Of a DNA stretch of 64,000 bases, positions 38,968 to 49,768 are shown one piece after another. The notes beneath the pieces are model-generated. The model was given only the letters and a program-made list of their open reading frames with translations, did not search any database and was not told the DNA's origin. Numbering within the stretch: position 1 is the stretch's first letter; each line of letters starts with the position of its first letter. The translations under genes were made by a program, and so were the position numbers. Source of the stretch: Chitinophagaceae bacterium (GTDB lineage: Bacteria > Bacteroidota > Bacteroidia > Chitinophagales > Chitinophagaceae); NCBI GenBank assembly GCA_026415715.1, contig JAOAGO010000006.1:28789-92788 (forward strand), written 5' to 3'.

Positions 38968-41900
38968 CTAATTATTTTTTTTATACGCCTTTCCGGAACG
39001 AAATAAGTCCTTCAGCTTTTCAAACTCTTTGGTATAAGAAATATTTCCCCCTATCCTGCGGGCTTTGTTCGGCGTACCGAATGTTGCCGTGGCTAAATAA
39101 TCAGCATTTTCGCGGTAAAAAAATGAAGCCCTTATCGTTCCGCTTTTGTTAATTATCCACTCCATGGTAACATCGGGTAAAATGCGCAACGCTTCCTGAA
39201 CAGCCGGACCGCCGTCGAGCGCCAGATCGAATGTACTACCCACCCTTACCTGAAACCGGCCCTCAAAAAAAGAAATCGGAATGTTTACATCCAACTGACC
39301 CTGATTAGGACTGAAATTTAATCCGCTTTGCAAAAGATTCCGGTTGTATAATGATCCGCTGATATTCACCGCAATATTGTCTGTATTGAAAATCTTGGAA
39401 AATAATGAATTGATCACTTTGCTTATTTCGGTAAATAAAACGCTGGAAATGGAACTGTACACAAATTCATTCAGTGTGCTGCTGGTACTGGAAGCGCTGG
39501 AAGCCACCGGAGCAAAACTGTTAAACACAATCAGGTAGGTTACCTGCCTGTTCATTTCATTGGGATTACGTTGTATTTGCTGCAGCACCAATGCCAGTTC
39601 CGGATCATTTACGGCTACACTGGAAGATGGAAAATCCAATGAAAAGCGGATCGAGGGCCGAAACAACTTGTCAGACAGCGATGTAACTACAAATACATCG
39701 CCCCGGGCCAGGTAAGCAGTATTACTGATACGCAATAACTCAGCCAGTGGGGCAAAATTTACTCTTTCGGCCCTGTATATGGCTTCAAAACGGATGTTGG
39801 CATCGTACGGATCGCCATTCCATTCTATATAACTGCCGCTACCCTTCCTTAATTCAAACGGTTTTTTGAAAAAAGACTGGAAAGTAAACAGATAATTTCC
39901 TTCTTCTATATCAAACCGGCCCCGCAGCGTCAACGGCTCTGCCGTACCGGAACGAATGTTTAAAGATCCGTAACCCTTGGCTTTGATTTCATCACCGGTC
40001 AGTTCATCCAGAATTACCCTGACCGTAACCATAGGGATGGCGGTTTTATTTACCGTAACATCTACATCATATATAATATTGGACTGACCCGATTTTACAT
40101 CTTTTGCCGTCATTTCCCTTCCGTATTTTCTTTCTACCAGAAAATCCGCCATTCCGGTTTCTCTGGCCACTGATGGCGGTAGCGTAATAAAGCTGCTGTC
40201 GGTTTCGGAAGCAATCAGGTCTACTTTCATAAACATGTTGCTTTGAGGCCCCAGCAAGGATAAAGAGCCTGTACCTTTTACCTGTCCGTAGAATTGCTGA
40301 TTATCCAGGTAGGTTGTATTTAACAACTGTACGGGTCTGTTGTTACCGGCATCACGAGTGCCCGGTTTTCGCGTAGAAATATGAATGTTATAAAACATGT
40401 TCTTAAAAGAACTATGTTCTATACCTCCGGAAACGTAAACCGGATTGCCGGTAACGGTATCAATCAGCACCAGGCCATCTAAACGAATCTCATCCGATGT
40501 AAGCTCAATATCTTTATCTTGTATTTTGTAAAAACATTGCGTAAAGTTGATTCTGAGGCCCGCATCGGTTAATTTCCCTTTACCGGTAACCGTAAGGTTC
40601 TGAAACGGCCCGCTAATATGAATATCGCCGGTCAGATAGCCCTGAATTCCAGAGAATAAATTTCCCAGAAACCGCTCCAGAAATTTTATTTCAAAACGCC
40701 GGGTATTCAATACAATCCGGTTGTTTTTTTCCTTTTCTTTATCGTCAATATAAATCCCGGCATTAAAATCAAGATAATTTTGCTGATTGAGTGTGTTTCC
40801 GGTAATGGTTAATTTCCGGTCTTTGTGTTCATATTGCGCCCTGGCAACAACCTCGCCCAGTGAATCATTGTCCAGCCGAAGCATTTTTATTTGCAGATTT
40901 TCCGAGATTATTTTTAGTTCACCAGTAGGATCTTCGATGAGAAGCGTACCGGTTAGCAAACCTTCCAGACGATTACGGGGGGCAATATAAGGAACTATAT
41001 CGGCCAGATTCAGGTTCTCTAGGTCGAGTATAATGTCGTTCCAGTTGCCGATTGAGGAAGGTTGTGTTTTAATTTTAATCTTTTGCTGACCATCTGTAAG
41101 AAATAAATCTCCTGTTGCGGGTGTATTACGTCGTAATACAATTTCACCAAATTCATCAATGGCCCATAATTTTCCATTTATAGTAAAAGCAGAGGGATTA
41201 AACTCAATCTTAATCCCGTCTGTATAATTTATGACCAACACATCCAAATCAGCCCGCTCTATTCCCGTGTTGGTTTCTGCCAGAAACTTAATGTATGAAG
41301 AATCATTTTTTGCCAGAACGCTGAAATCTGATTTCGGGATATATAAACTGTCATTGATTTGAATATAACCCGACGTGCCGTTAAGCGTCAGTTTACCTCC
41401 TTCTCCTTTCGCCCGCAACGAAAGATCAGTAATGTAATATTGAAAAAGCTGAAATCGGGGAATTTCAACTGAAAAAAACAATTTATCCGATGCCGGATTC
41501 AGAAATCCTGAAATTCTGGAATGGTTCAGATTGGCCAGCAGGGGATGTAAAATGCCCAACCATTCCGATGTTTCAAATATTTCAAATTCAAACTGAACAT
41601 TTTTGTTCTTGTTTACAAAACGGGGTCGGCGAAATACCGATGGAAAATACTGATGGAGAAAGTAGGAAAATAAGGAAGGAATTTCCTGAAAGACATAGTT
41701 TCCTGAAATTTCTCCCTGTATCTGAGAAGAGGCCAATTTTAAATATTTCGTGCCTTTTTCGGTATAAGATTGCAGGTAAAGTGAATCAAGGGGCAACAAC
41801 GTGTTTTTATGTTTTATTTCCGCATTGTTCAGTCGTAAAACGCCGGCAAGGTTTTCAAACCCCTCAGCCGCTGCTTCAATAAATCCCTTGCCTTTTATTT

Positions 41901-43794
41901 CAATGGTGTCTTTAAAAAGGCGCAACTTATGGAGGCGTGCAAAACCAATATCGGCATTTGCCTTTAACAGCGTCTTGCCTTTCAGGAATTCAACTTTAGC
42001 GTTTGTTGTCAAATCAGCGTTTGGATCTCTCAGCGAAACAGAGCCTTCCAGCAGGTGTTTACGTACAGATCCAACTGCCGATATATTTTGATATCGGTAA
42101 TTATTGAAATCAATATATTGAAGCTGAGCATCCAGGTCTATGTTTCTGTTTGAGGGAAAAAAACCGGCCCCGCTGAATGTGATTTTACCCGCTATATTTC
42201 CCGCTTTTTTATCATTTAAAAAACGGCCAAGGTTAAAGTTGTCCGTATTTACAGTTCCTGAATAAACAGGAATATTTTCATTTGAAAATTTAAGGTTCAA
42301 ATCGCAACCGATCCGGCCTAATGCTGTTGCGAGCTGACCCCGGGTAACGAAATCTTTTATAAAGCCTGTAAATTTTCCGCGAAACTGAATGTATTGCAGC
42401 GCCAAAACCTCAGGAGTTTTGATTTTATTCAATGCGGGAAAGACTTTCCCGGCTTCAGCCAGTGTGGTCCGAAACTGCTCTGCCTCAAGATTGATAAATG
42501 TTTTTTCAATATCCGGAAGTCCGGTTAAGGAAATTTTTCCCTGAAATAAACTGCCTCCTTCGGTTTCGGCCCGAAGTCCGTTAGCTACGAGATCATTGAC
42601 AGTTCCCCTCACCACCCCATTTAATGTAAAGGTTTTTTTCCATGATGCCAACTTGGGCGCAAAAAAGGCGATATCGTCTGTATGCACGAGACTGTTCTTA
42701 AAAATTACACCCAACTGTACTTTTTCAAGAAACCGGTTAAAATCCCGAAACCGGTCGTAACTTAATGTAATGTTATCACGGATGATGCTCCGGTTGGTTT
42801 TTATTTCTGCCTGTTCAAGAAAAACGGCGCGGGGTGTAACTTTTACCAGGGCATTCATACTTTTTAATGCAAAGCCGCTTCGTTCTTTGGCCGAACATTT
42901 CATCAGGGCAAAAACGGTATCTCCGATGATCCGGGCATTTTTCCATTCGCCTTCTATGTTTGAAACATAAATATGTTTTCCGTCAAAATAAGGGCGGGCT
43001 TCTTTACCTTCATGATCCAGGCTGAATATACCTCCTTCTGTTTTCAGATATGATATACGAAATGTTGTTTTTTGAGAATTCAGTGCAGCAGACTCGCTGA
43101 CTGTATTTCCTGATTTTTTTGTAACAAAATGTAACGGCTGTTTGCCTCTGTATTTTCGGATTCTGACCTCCGGACGCTGAAGAATGAGCAATTCAATATC
43201 AAAAGTATTGCTGCCGAATTGAAGTGCGTTGGCATCCAGCGAAAGACCCGAAACGGCTAATTTCAGGTCTTTGCCCAACCAGGCGTCTTTTTTCTCAAAA
43301 CGGACATCTTTTAGCGCCAGTTTCTTCAGATTGAATACGATGCCTTGTTTTTTGGTTCCGCTGCCTGAACCGTTTTTTGAAAAATAGTCCAGCAAAAACT
43401 GATGATTCCAAACCGAATCGGTACGTTGAATTTTAATTAAAGCATGCTCAAGGCCGATACGTTTCAACTCGGCTTTCTTTTTTAAAAAAAACCAATCGGT
43501 TATTCTCACCTGTATTTGGCGGGCATAAAATAACGTATCCGCTCTGCGGTCTTCTATCAGTAAGCCTTCAAGATTTAATTTATTAAAAAAAGAAATGCGG
43601 GTATTTTCAATCTGCACCCGGGTGTTCAGTTCGCGGGAAAGTCGTTTGGTAATGCGTTTTACCAGCCAGTTTTGTCCGAATGGCGTTTGAAAAAACAAAT
43701 AAATTCCACCCAGCAGAATCAGTAAAATCAGAAAAAAACGGAGTATTATTTTTCCGGCCCGTTTCAGAAATATTTTATTTGTAAAAGTAGTCAT
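38968..43794 (-). CDS. TamB-like translocation/assembly module protein
   Basis: N-terminal TM, very long beta-rich AsmA-like protein; C-terminal DUF490-like region GDVFVVTSLSDKLFRPSIRFSLDFPSSS...INSLFSKIFNTDNIAVNIS. Confidence 0.88.
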   Translation of the reverse strand: MTTFTNKIFLKRAGKIILRFFLILLILLGGIYLFFQTPFGQNWLVKRITKRLSRELNTRVQIENTRISFFNKLNLEGLLIEDRRADTLFYARQIQVRITDWFFLKKKAELKRIGLEHALIKIQRTDSVWNHQFLLDYFSKNGSGSGTKKQGIVFNLKKLALKDVRFEKKDAWLGKDLKLAVSGLSLDANALQFGSNTFDIELLILQRPEVRIRKYRGKQPLHFVTKKSGNTVSESAALNSQKTTFRISYLKTEGGIFSLDHEGKEARPYFDGKHIYVSNIEGEWKNARIIGDTVFALMKCSAKERSGFALKSMNALVKVTPRAVFLEQAEIKTNRSIIRDNITLSYDRFRDFNRFLEKVQLGVIFKNSLVHTDDIAFFAPKLASWKKTFTLNGVVRGTVNDLVANGLRAETEGGSLFQGKISLTGLPDIEKTFINLEAEQFRTTLAEAGKVFPALNKIKTPEVLALQYIQFRGKFTGFIKDFVTRGQLATALGRIGCDLNLKFSNENIPVYSGTVNTDNFNLGRFLNDKKAGNIAGKITFSGAGFFPSNRNIDLDAQLQYIDFNNYRYQNISAVGSVRKHLLEGSVSLRDPNADLTTNAKVEFLKGKTLLKANADIGFARLHKLRLFKDTIEIKGKGFIEAAAEGFENLAGVLRLNNAEIKHKNTLLPLDSLYLQSYTEKGTKYLKLASSQIQGEISGNYVFQEIPSLFSYFLHQYFPSVFRRPRFVNKNKNVQFEFEIFETSEWLGILHPLLANLNHSRISGFLNPASDKLFFSVEIPRFQLFQYYITDLSLRAKGEGGKLTLNGTSGYIQINDSLYIPKSDFSVLAKNDSSYIKFLAETNTGIERADLDVLVINYTDGIKIEFNPSAFTINGKLWAIDEFGEIVLRRNTPATGDLFLTDGQQKIKIKTQPSSIGNWNDIILDLENLNLADIVPYIAPRNRLEGLLTGTLLIEDPTGELKIISENLQIKMLRLDNDSLGEVVARAQYEHKDRKLTITGNTLNQQNYLDFNAGIYIDDKEKEKNNRIVLNTRRFEIKFLERFLGNLFSGIQGYLTGDIHISGPFQNLTVTGKGKLTDAGLRINFTQCFYKIQDKDIELTSDEIRLDGLVLIDTVTGNPVYVSGGIEHSSFKNMFYNIHISTRKPGTRDAGNNRPVQLLNTTYLDNQQFYGQVKGTGSLSLLGPQSNMFMKVDLIASETDSSFITLPPSVARETGMADFLVERKYGREMTAKDVKSGQSNIIYDVDVTVNKTAIPMVTVRVILDELTGDEIKAKGYGSLNIRSGTAEPLTLRGRFDIEEGNYLFTFQSFFKKPFELRKGSGSYIEWNGDPYDANIRFEAIYRAERVNFAPLAELLRISNTAYLARGDVFVVTSLSDKLFRPSIRFSLDFPSSSVAVNDPELALVLQQIQRNPNEMNRQVTYLIVFNSFAPVASSASSTSSTLNEFVYSSISSVLFTEISKVINSLFSKIFNTDNIAVNISGSLYNRNLLQSGLNFSPNQGQLDVNIPISFFEGRFQVRVGSTFDLALDGGPAVQEALRILPDVTMEWIINKSGTIRASFFYRENADYLATATFGTPNKARRIGGNISYTKEFEKLKDLFRSGKAYKKNN

Positions 43795-43887
43795 TTAAAA
43801 CCTATATGCAAAGGGTATGCCTTAATCCTGATGAAAGTTTTTTGGTAATGAAGTAAAAAGTAAATTGCAAAAAAACAAACATAACGC

Positions 43888-44937
43888 ATGAAAAGAATTT
43901 TTCTCTTTACGTTACTGATTCATTTTAACAAAACCTTTTGTCAGTCGTTGCAAACCCCGAAACTGCAGGAGAAATTTGTTTTGGTTGTGCATGGCGGTGC
44001 AGGCACCTTGCTCAAATCGCAGATGACGCCGGAAAAAGAAAAAGCATATACCGACGCACTGGATGAAGCGCTGATGGCAGGTTATGAAATTCTGAAAGCC
44101 GGAGGAACGGCGCTAGATGCCGTAGAAGCCTGTGTGAAAATTCTGGAAGACAATCCGCTGTTTAATGCCGGAAAAGGCGCCGTGTTCACCAACGACGGCA
44201 GAAATGAACTGGATGCTTCCATTATGGACGGCAAAAGCCGGAAGGCCGGTTCAGTAGCCGGTGTATCCCGCATCAAAAATCCTGTTACGGCAGCCCGTGC
44301 CGTGATGGAAAAAAGCCGACATGTTATGCTCATTGGCGGGGGCGCAGAATCTTTTGCCCGCCTGCAGGGACTGGAAATGGTTGACCCCTCTTATTTTTAC
44401 ACCGAAAGCCGGTGGAAGAGCCTTCAGAAAATTAAGGCGCAGGACTCAGCCGCTCTTCAACTGGATCACAGCGATACTTCCGGTAAATCATCTGTTCAAG
44501 TATCAAATATTGAAAATGAAAAACACGGAACCGTGGGCGCAGTCGCATTAGACCGGCATGGAAATCTGGCCGCGGCCACAAGTACGGGCGGCATGACAAA
44601 TAAACGATTCGGAAGAGTTGGCGATTCGCCAGTTATCGGCGCCGGTACTTATGCCGACAACAATACCGCTGCAATCAGTTGCACGGGCTGGGGCGAATAC
44701 TTTATTCGACTTGTGTTGGCCAAAACCGTGTGCGACATGATGGAATATGGCAAAATGAGCCTGAAAAAAGCGGCCGACATCATGATTAAGCAAAAACTTC
44801 CGGCGCTGGGAGGCGACGGCGGATTGATTGCCGTGGACAAACACGGTAATATCGCCATGCCTTTTTGTACCGAAGGCATGTACCGCGGGTACATTTTACA
44901 TACCGGAAAAAAAGTAATTAAAATCTATAAAGACTGA
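43888..44937 (+). CDS. Isoaspartyl peptidase/L-asparaginase (Ntn hydrolase)
   Basis: VVHGGAGTL, GGTALDAVEACVKILEDNPLFNAGKGAVFTNDGRNELDASIMDG; HGTVGAVALDRHGNLAAATSTGGMTNKRFGRVGDSPVIGAGTYA. Confidence 0.95.
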   Translation: MKRIFLFTLLIHFNKTFCQSLQTPKLQEKFVLVVHGGAGTLLKSQMTPEKEKAYTDALDEALMAGYEILKAGGTALDAVEACVKILEDNPLFNAGKGAVFTNDGRNELDASIMDGKSRKAGSVAGVSRIKNPVTAARAVMEKSRHVMLIGGGAESFARLQGLEMVDPSYFYTESRWKSLQKIKAQDSAALQLDHSDTSGKSSVQVSNIENEKHGTVGAVALDRHGNLAAATSTGGMTNKRFGRVGDSPVIGAGTYADNNTAAISCTGWGEYFIRLVLAKTVCDMMEYGKMSLKKAADIMIKQKLPALGGDGGLIAVDKHGNIAMPFCTEGMYRGYILHTGKKVIKIYKD

Positions 44938-44974
44938 ACTTTTTTCCGGAATCAGATGCGAAAAGCTTTTACTT

Positions 44975-45337
44975 TTATTTCTTTTTTACAAGATAAAGCA
45001 CCTGACCGATACCGTCTTTCATGGTTACTACCATGGTATCGCCTTTAAAGCGGTAGTTATAAATAAATTTCAATGTAGAGTCCGTTCCATCCGCATGAAA
45101 CGAAAAAGTGCTGTCGGTGATTTCGGTAGTACCCGGATTTTTCAGCAGGGCGTTTGACAAGGTTAATCTTCCTTTTTCCGAAAAATCATACACCGTACCA
45201 ATATTCATACTTTCCATCCCCCCTTCTGCCCGCACCACTTCCCATGCTCCGGATATCTTTTGGTTTGAGGTGGCTTTTTGTTTTTGCGACTGGCAAGCTA
45301 AGGCCAGACTACAGAAAAGCAATAGAATGTATTTCAT
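44975..45337 (-). CDS. Small lipocalin-like lipoprotein
   Basis: MKYILLLFCSLALACQSQK lipoprotein signal; ISGAWEVVRAEGG...YRFKGDTMVVTM. Start moved downstream of the track ORF start. Confidence 0.65.
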   Translation of the reverse strand: MKYILLLFCSLALACQSQKQKATSNQKISGAWEVVRAEGGMESMNIGTVYDFSEKGRLTLSNALLKNPGTTEITDSTFSFHADGTDSTLKFIYNYRFKGDTMVVTMKDGIGQVLYLVKKK

Positions 45338-45690
45338 AAAATCAGTTTTGACTAAGGTAAATATTTTCATTAAGTGCAAAAAACATTCCGCACAGATTGA
45401 ATAATTTCTTTTCTGTTTAAAAATGATAAAACTCATTTTATGAAAAAAAATGAAATTACATTTTCAGCAGATTAAAGAAATTTCAGATAAAAAATAATCC
45501 GGTCAGTTCCTGAATCCCTTCTAATTTATGATTTTGTATCAAGATTCGTTCAATTATTTCCGCTTTATTAAATTCTGAGATTCAAATAAATAAAATTAAA
45601 TATAATTCATGTCTTAACTAATGAACACAAAACCGCATTTTACAGTGCATATTGCTTTAAAAAATACTTTTGCAATAATACCATTCCGCT

Positions 45691-47370
45691 ATGTTTTTGC
45701 TAAAAATTCTCTCAACTCCCTGTTTCCGGAATTTAATTATCATCATTTCCGGCTTATTGCTATGCTTTTCATGCAGGCTAAAAAACAGAAAAAAAACAGC
45801 CGACCTGCTGGTGTATAACGCCACAATATATACTATGGATACGGCATTTTCCACCTGCAATGCCATGTTGATTGATGAGGGAAAGATTCTGGCAACAGGA
45901 AATGCCGACTCGTTGCTGAAAGAATACGACTGTAAAGAGAAACTGGATGCCGGCGGCCGGTTCATCTATCCGGGTTTTATTGATGCCCATGCGCATTTTG
46001 TAGGCTATGCAAACAGTTTACTTACCGTAAACCTTACCGGAACGCAAAGCTGGGAAGAGGTGTTGCAACGTACGCAGGACTATGCCCGGCAGCATCCAAA
46101 CGGATGGATTACCGGCCGCGGATGGGATCAGAATGATTGGCGCACCAAACAATTTCCCGATAACAAAAAGCTGAACGAATTATTTCCCGACAGGCCCGTG
46201 CTGCTGACCCGGGTTGACGGACATGCGGCCATCGCCAATCGTAAGGCATTGGAACTGGCCGGATTGAAGCCCGGCGATAAAACGGAAGGCGGAGAAATTG
46301 AAACATCCGGCGGACAACTGACCGGCATTCTGATTGATAACGCAATAAGTCTTGTCCGTTCCAAAATTCCCCCGCCCGATGAGTCAACCCTGCTGGAAGC
46401 ATTGCGCAGAGCAGAGCAAAACTGTTTTGCCGAAGGGCTGACTACCATAGATGATTGCGGACTGCATTATACTCAAGTGGAACGATTGAAAAACTGGCAG
46501 GATAACGGAAAGCTGAAAATCAGACTCTATGTTATGCTCAGCGATGATTCGTCAAATTTTGCCTATGCCCAAAAAAAAGGAATCATGAAAACGGAAAGAA
46601 TGCATGTACGCAGCTTTAAAATATATAGTGACGGAGCACTGGGTTCACGCGGCGCCTGCCTGCTGCAACCTTATCATGACAAACCGGGCCATTACGGGTT
46701 TTTGCTGAGCCCTGCTTCTCATTTTGACTCTGTAGCACGGATACTTTATGAAAAAGGTTGGCAAATGTGCACACATGCCATCGGCGACAGCGGTAACCGG
46801 ACTATTCTGAATATTTACGGCAAATATCTTCGGGAAAAAAATGACCGGCGCTGGCGCATTGAACATGCACAGGTAGTGCATCCGGACGATTTTCATTTAT
46901 TTGGACGATTCTCCATTATTCCATCCGTTCAGCCCACCCATGCCACTTCGGATATGTACTGGGCCGGTCAGCGTCTGGGAAAAAAAAGAGAAAAATTTGC
47001 GTATGCTTATCACGATTTACTGAAACAAAACGGTTGGTTGCCCTTAGGAACTGATTTTCCCGTAGAAGATATTTCACCTTTAAAAACATTTTATTCTGCC
47101 GTATTTCGTATGGACGCAAAAGGATATCCTGCCGGCGGATATCAAACAGAAAATGCACTTAGCCGAAAAGAAGCGTTGTACGGTATGACGCTTTGGGCAG
47201 CCCGCGCCAATTTTGAAGAATTGGAAAAAGGCAGCCTGGAAAAAGGGAAATGGGCCGATTTTGTTATTCTTGACAAAGACCTCATGCATGCTCCGCAAAA
47301 CGAAATATGGCAGACAAAAGTTTGGATGACCTTTCTGGGAGGTGAAAAAGTGTATTCCGCGAAACAATAA
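45691..47370 (+). CDS. Amidohydrolase (amidohydro_3 / YtcJ-like), lipoprotein
   Basis: GRFIYPGFIDAHAHFVGYA, GRGWDQNDW, DGHAAIANRKALELAGL, RWRIEHAQVVHPDDF, GTDFPVED. Confidence 0.92.
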   Translation: MFLLKILSTPCFRNLIIIISGLLLCFSCRLKNRKKTADLLVYNATIYTMDTAFSTCNAMLIDEGKILATGNADSLLKEYDCKEKLDAGGRFIYPGFIDAHAHFVGYANSLLTVNLTGTQSWEEVLQRTQDYARQHPNGWITGRGWDQNDWRTKQFPDNKKLNELFPDRPVLLTRVDGHAAIANRKALELAGLKPGDKTEGGEIETSGGQLTGILIDNAISLVRSKIPPPDESTLLEALRRAEQNCFAEGLTTIDDCGLHYTQVERLKNWQDNGKLKIRLYVMLSDDSSNFAYAQKKGIMKTERMHVRSFKIYSDGALGSRGACLLQPYHDKPGHYGFLLSPASHFDSVARILYEKGWQMCTHAIGDSGNRTILNIYGKYLREKNDRRWRIEHAQVVHPDDFHLFGRFSIIPSVQPTHATSDMYWAGQRLGKKREKFAYAYHDLLKQNGWLPLGTDFPVEDISPLKTFYSAVFRMDAKGYPAGGYQTENALSRKEALYGMTLWAARANFEELEKGSLEKGKWADFVILDKDLMHAPQNEIWQTKVWMTFLGGEKVYSAKQ

Positions 47371-47373
47371 CTC

Positions 47374-48561
47374 TTACCAGATAATTCTGGCCATGGCCAC
47401 CCTGCTGTCGGCAGTGCCGTAATAAATGAACCATTGGTTTCTGAAAAAAGACATGCCCTCCACAAAACAAACATTGTTTACCTCCCCTTTCAGTTCATAG
47501 GGCTTTTCCGGTTTGATGAAATATTCATCTTTCCGGCGTTTGAGTTTGTAAGGTGCATCGCTGTAAAATAATGCCTGACCGGCAGCATAGGTGTAATAAG
47601 GTAATGTTGAATCGTTGGCATTTTTGGCGTTGCTGGCATTATATAAAAGAAAAATTCCCTGTGATGTGTTTAAAGCAAACGGGCCCGGCTCTACCAGCCG
47701 GCTGTCAAAATATCCCGGCCGGGGCCATAACACTTCTACCAAAGCGCCATTCTCCTCATTCTCCGAAGGAGTCCAATGAATCAGATCATCGGAATAAGCC
47801 ATAAAAATTTTGGTGTCGCCGAAATACATCCAGTATTTACCGGCCACCTTCGTTGCTTTAATCCGGTTGTCGGAAAATTCGCACACAATAGCCCCGGATT
47901 TTGACCAGTAATTTTTATACTTCGGCTCACGAAGCACCAGTCCTTTTTTTTCCCATTCATATAAATTCCGGGAAGTGGCAAGACTTAATCGGGCTGTTTT
48001 ACCGTCGTAGGCTGTATAGGTCATAACAAACAAACCGTCATCACGCTTCACTATCCGGGGATCTTCCACTCCGTCAAAAAGACAAAACTGGCAATTGGTA
48101 TTTTGGGGAATTGAAAATTTTTTCTGATTCCATTCATAAACCTGCATCGAATCCTTATCAGGATAAAAAACAGGACTTTTGTGAACAGAAAAATGAATTC
48201 CATCTACGCTGTAAGCGAGCCCGATGCGTGAGGTGCCGCTGCTGTCTTGCGCACGAAACAGCAAAAACAATGTATCGTTGTGTACCACAGAAGCCGGATT
48301 TAACACGTTTCTGGACATCCATCGAATGGGTTTGCCGGTTATTTTATCTCTCCATATTAAGGAACTGTCAGGAACAAGAATAGGATTTACACTGTCGGCT
48401 TTTTCAATGGCCGAAATATGCCATTGATGTTCGGGAAAAGACGGCCCTTTTGTTTTATCTGAATTACAGGATATCAGCAACAAGGAAAAGATTATGATTG
48501 AACTTGAAAAAATAAAAAATGCGCTACACCTCATAGTAATTTTTTTTGAAATCAGACTCAT
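47374..48561 (-). CDS. Glycoside hydrolase family 130-like protein
   Basis: RNVLNPASVVHNDTLFLLFRAQD, GVEDPRIVKRDDGLFVMTYTAYDGKTARLSLATSRNLYEWEKKG. Confidence 0.78.
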   Translation of the reverse strand: MSLISKKITMRCSAFFIFSSSIIIFSLLLISCNSDKTKGPSFPEHQWHISAIEKADSVNPILVPDSSLIWRDKITGKPIRWMSRNVLNPASVVHNDTLFLLFRAQDSSGTSRIGLAYSVDGIHFSVHKSPVFYPDKDSMQVYEWNQKKFSIPQNTNCQFCLFDGVEDPRIVKRDDGLFVMTYTAYDGKTARLSLATSRNLYEWEKKGLVLREPKYKNYWSKSGAIVCEFSDNRIKATKVAGKYWMYFGDTKIFMAYSDDLIHWTPSENEENGALVEVLWPRPGYFDSRLVEPGPFALNTSQGIFLLYNASNAKNANDSTLPYYTYAAGQALFYSDAPYKLKRRKDEYFIKPEKPYELKGEVNNVCFVEGMSFFRNQWFIYYGTADSRVAMARIIW

Positions 48562-48661
48562 GTTAGGTTTACGATAGAAACTTTTTGGCTAGAGTGAATG
48601 TTATTCTTTTGATAAAAAAACAAAAATTTTAATTTATTTCCAATCTGTGAATTTTTTTAAA

Positions 48662-49537
48662 ATGACGAAACATAAAAACATTTATGTTTGCCCCATGAAT
48701 GGTTTTGAAAGTCGCAAATTGCGGATAGCTGTTTTAGATCTCTACCAGGGCGAACCGAATGAAGGCATGCGGGGTATTCGCACATTGCTGCATGACTGGT
48801 CGTCTCAAAAGGGAATTGAACTGTATGCCGAAGAATTTGATGTTCGCTTAAAAAACGAATTACCGGATCTATCATTCGATATCTATATCTCCAGTGGCGG
48901 GCCGGGCAGCCCGCTGAGTACACGTTATGACGACTGGGACATAGCCTGGTGCCGGTGGTTGAATGAAGTGGAGCGCTGGAACGCCAACCCTTCAAATTAT
49001 CAGAAAAAACATGTGTTTTTCATTTGCCATTCATTTCAATTGGCTTGCCGATATTTTGATGCCGGTATAGTATGCAAACGCAAATCCACTGCTTTCGGCA
49101 TCTTTCCCGTTCATATGCTGGAAGATGCTTTTGATGACCCTGTTCTTGCCGGTTTGTCTGATCCCTTTTATGCTGTGGACAGCCGTGACTTTCAGGTTAT
49201 TCAACCTAACCATGCACGTCTTCGTCAAATGGGTGGCAAAGTTTTATGCATTGAAAAAATCCGGCCGCATGTGCCCCTGGAAAGAGCCGTTATGGCCATC
49301 CGTTTTAACGACTACATGATTGGAACACAATTTCATCCGGAAGCCGATGTGGAAGGTATGCGAAGGTATCTCGTTACCGAAGAAAAAAGAAAAACCGTAA
49401 TAGAAAATCACGGCATCGAAAAACTGCAAAACATGCTTGACCATCTGGAAGACCCTGACAAAATCATGTGGACCTATTCGCATGTCATTCCAAACTTTCT
49501 CAACTCTGCCATACAGATAGAGGAAATGGTATCTTAA
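48662..49537 (+). CDS. Class I (type 1) glutamine amidotransferase, GMP-synthase-like
   Basis: LRIAVLDLYQGEPNEGMRGIRTLL; ISSGGPGSPLSTRYDD; FFICHSFQLACRYF; IGTQFHPEADVEGM. Start uncertain: 48662 or 48695. Confidence 0.85.
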   Translation: MTKHKNIYVCPMNGFESRKLRIAVLDLYQGEPNEGMRGIRTLLHDWSSQKGIELYAEEFDVRLKNELPDLSFDIYISSGGPGSPLSTRYDDWDIAWCRWLNEVERWNANPSNYQKKHVFFICHSFQLACRYFDAGIVCKRKSTAFGIFPVHMLEDAFDDPVLAGLSDPFYAVDSRDFQVIQPNHARLRQMGGKVLCIEKIRPHVPLERAVMAIRFNDYMIGTQFHPEADVEGMRRYLVTEEKRKTVIENHGIEKLQNMLDHLEDPDKIMWTYSHVIPNFLNSAIQIEEMVS

Positions 49538-49768
49538 TGCGTTGCGTGTTTTTGAGGAGATTCTCATTTTAAAAAAATTTACCTCCTTGTCTGTCCGCAA
49601 AAAAACGCAAATACTGATTTTCCCAATCTAAAAAACTCTTATTTCGTTTCAATTTATAAAAAACAGGAAAATTTTTCTTCTCAGATATTTTCCGGATAAT
49701 TTAACTTAGCAAAATATGCTATTTTCCGGTAGCATTTTAATTAATCAACTCAAAACCGACTTTGGCTT

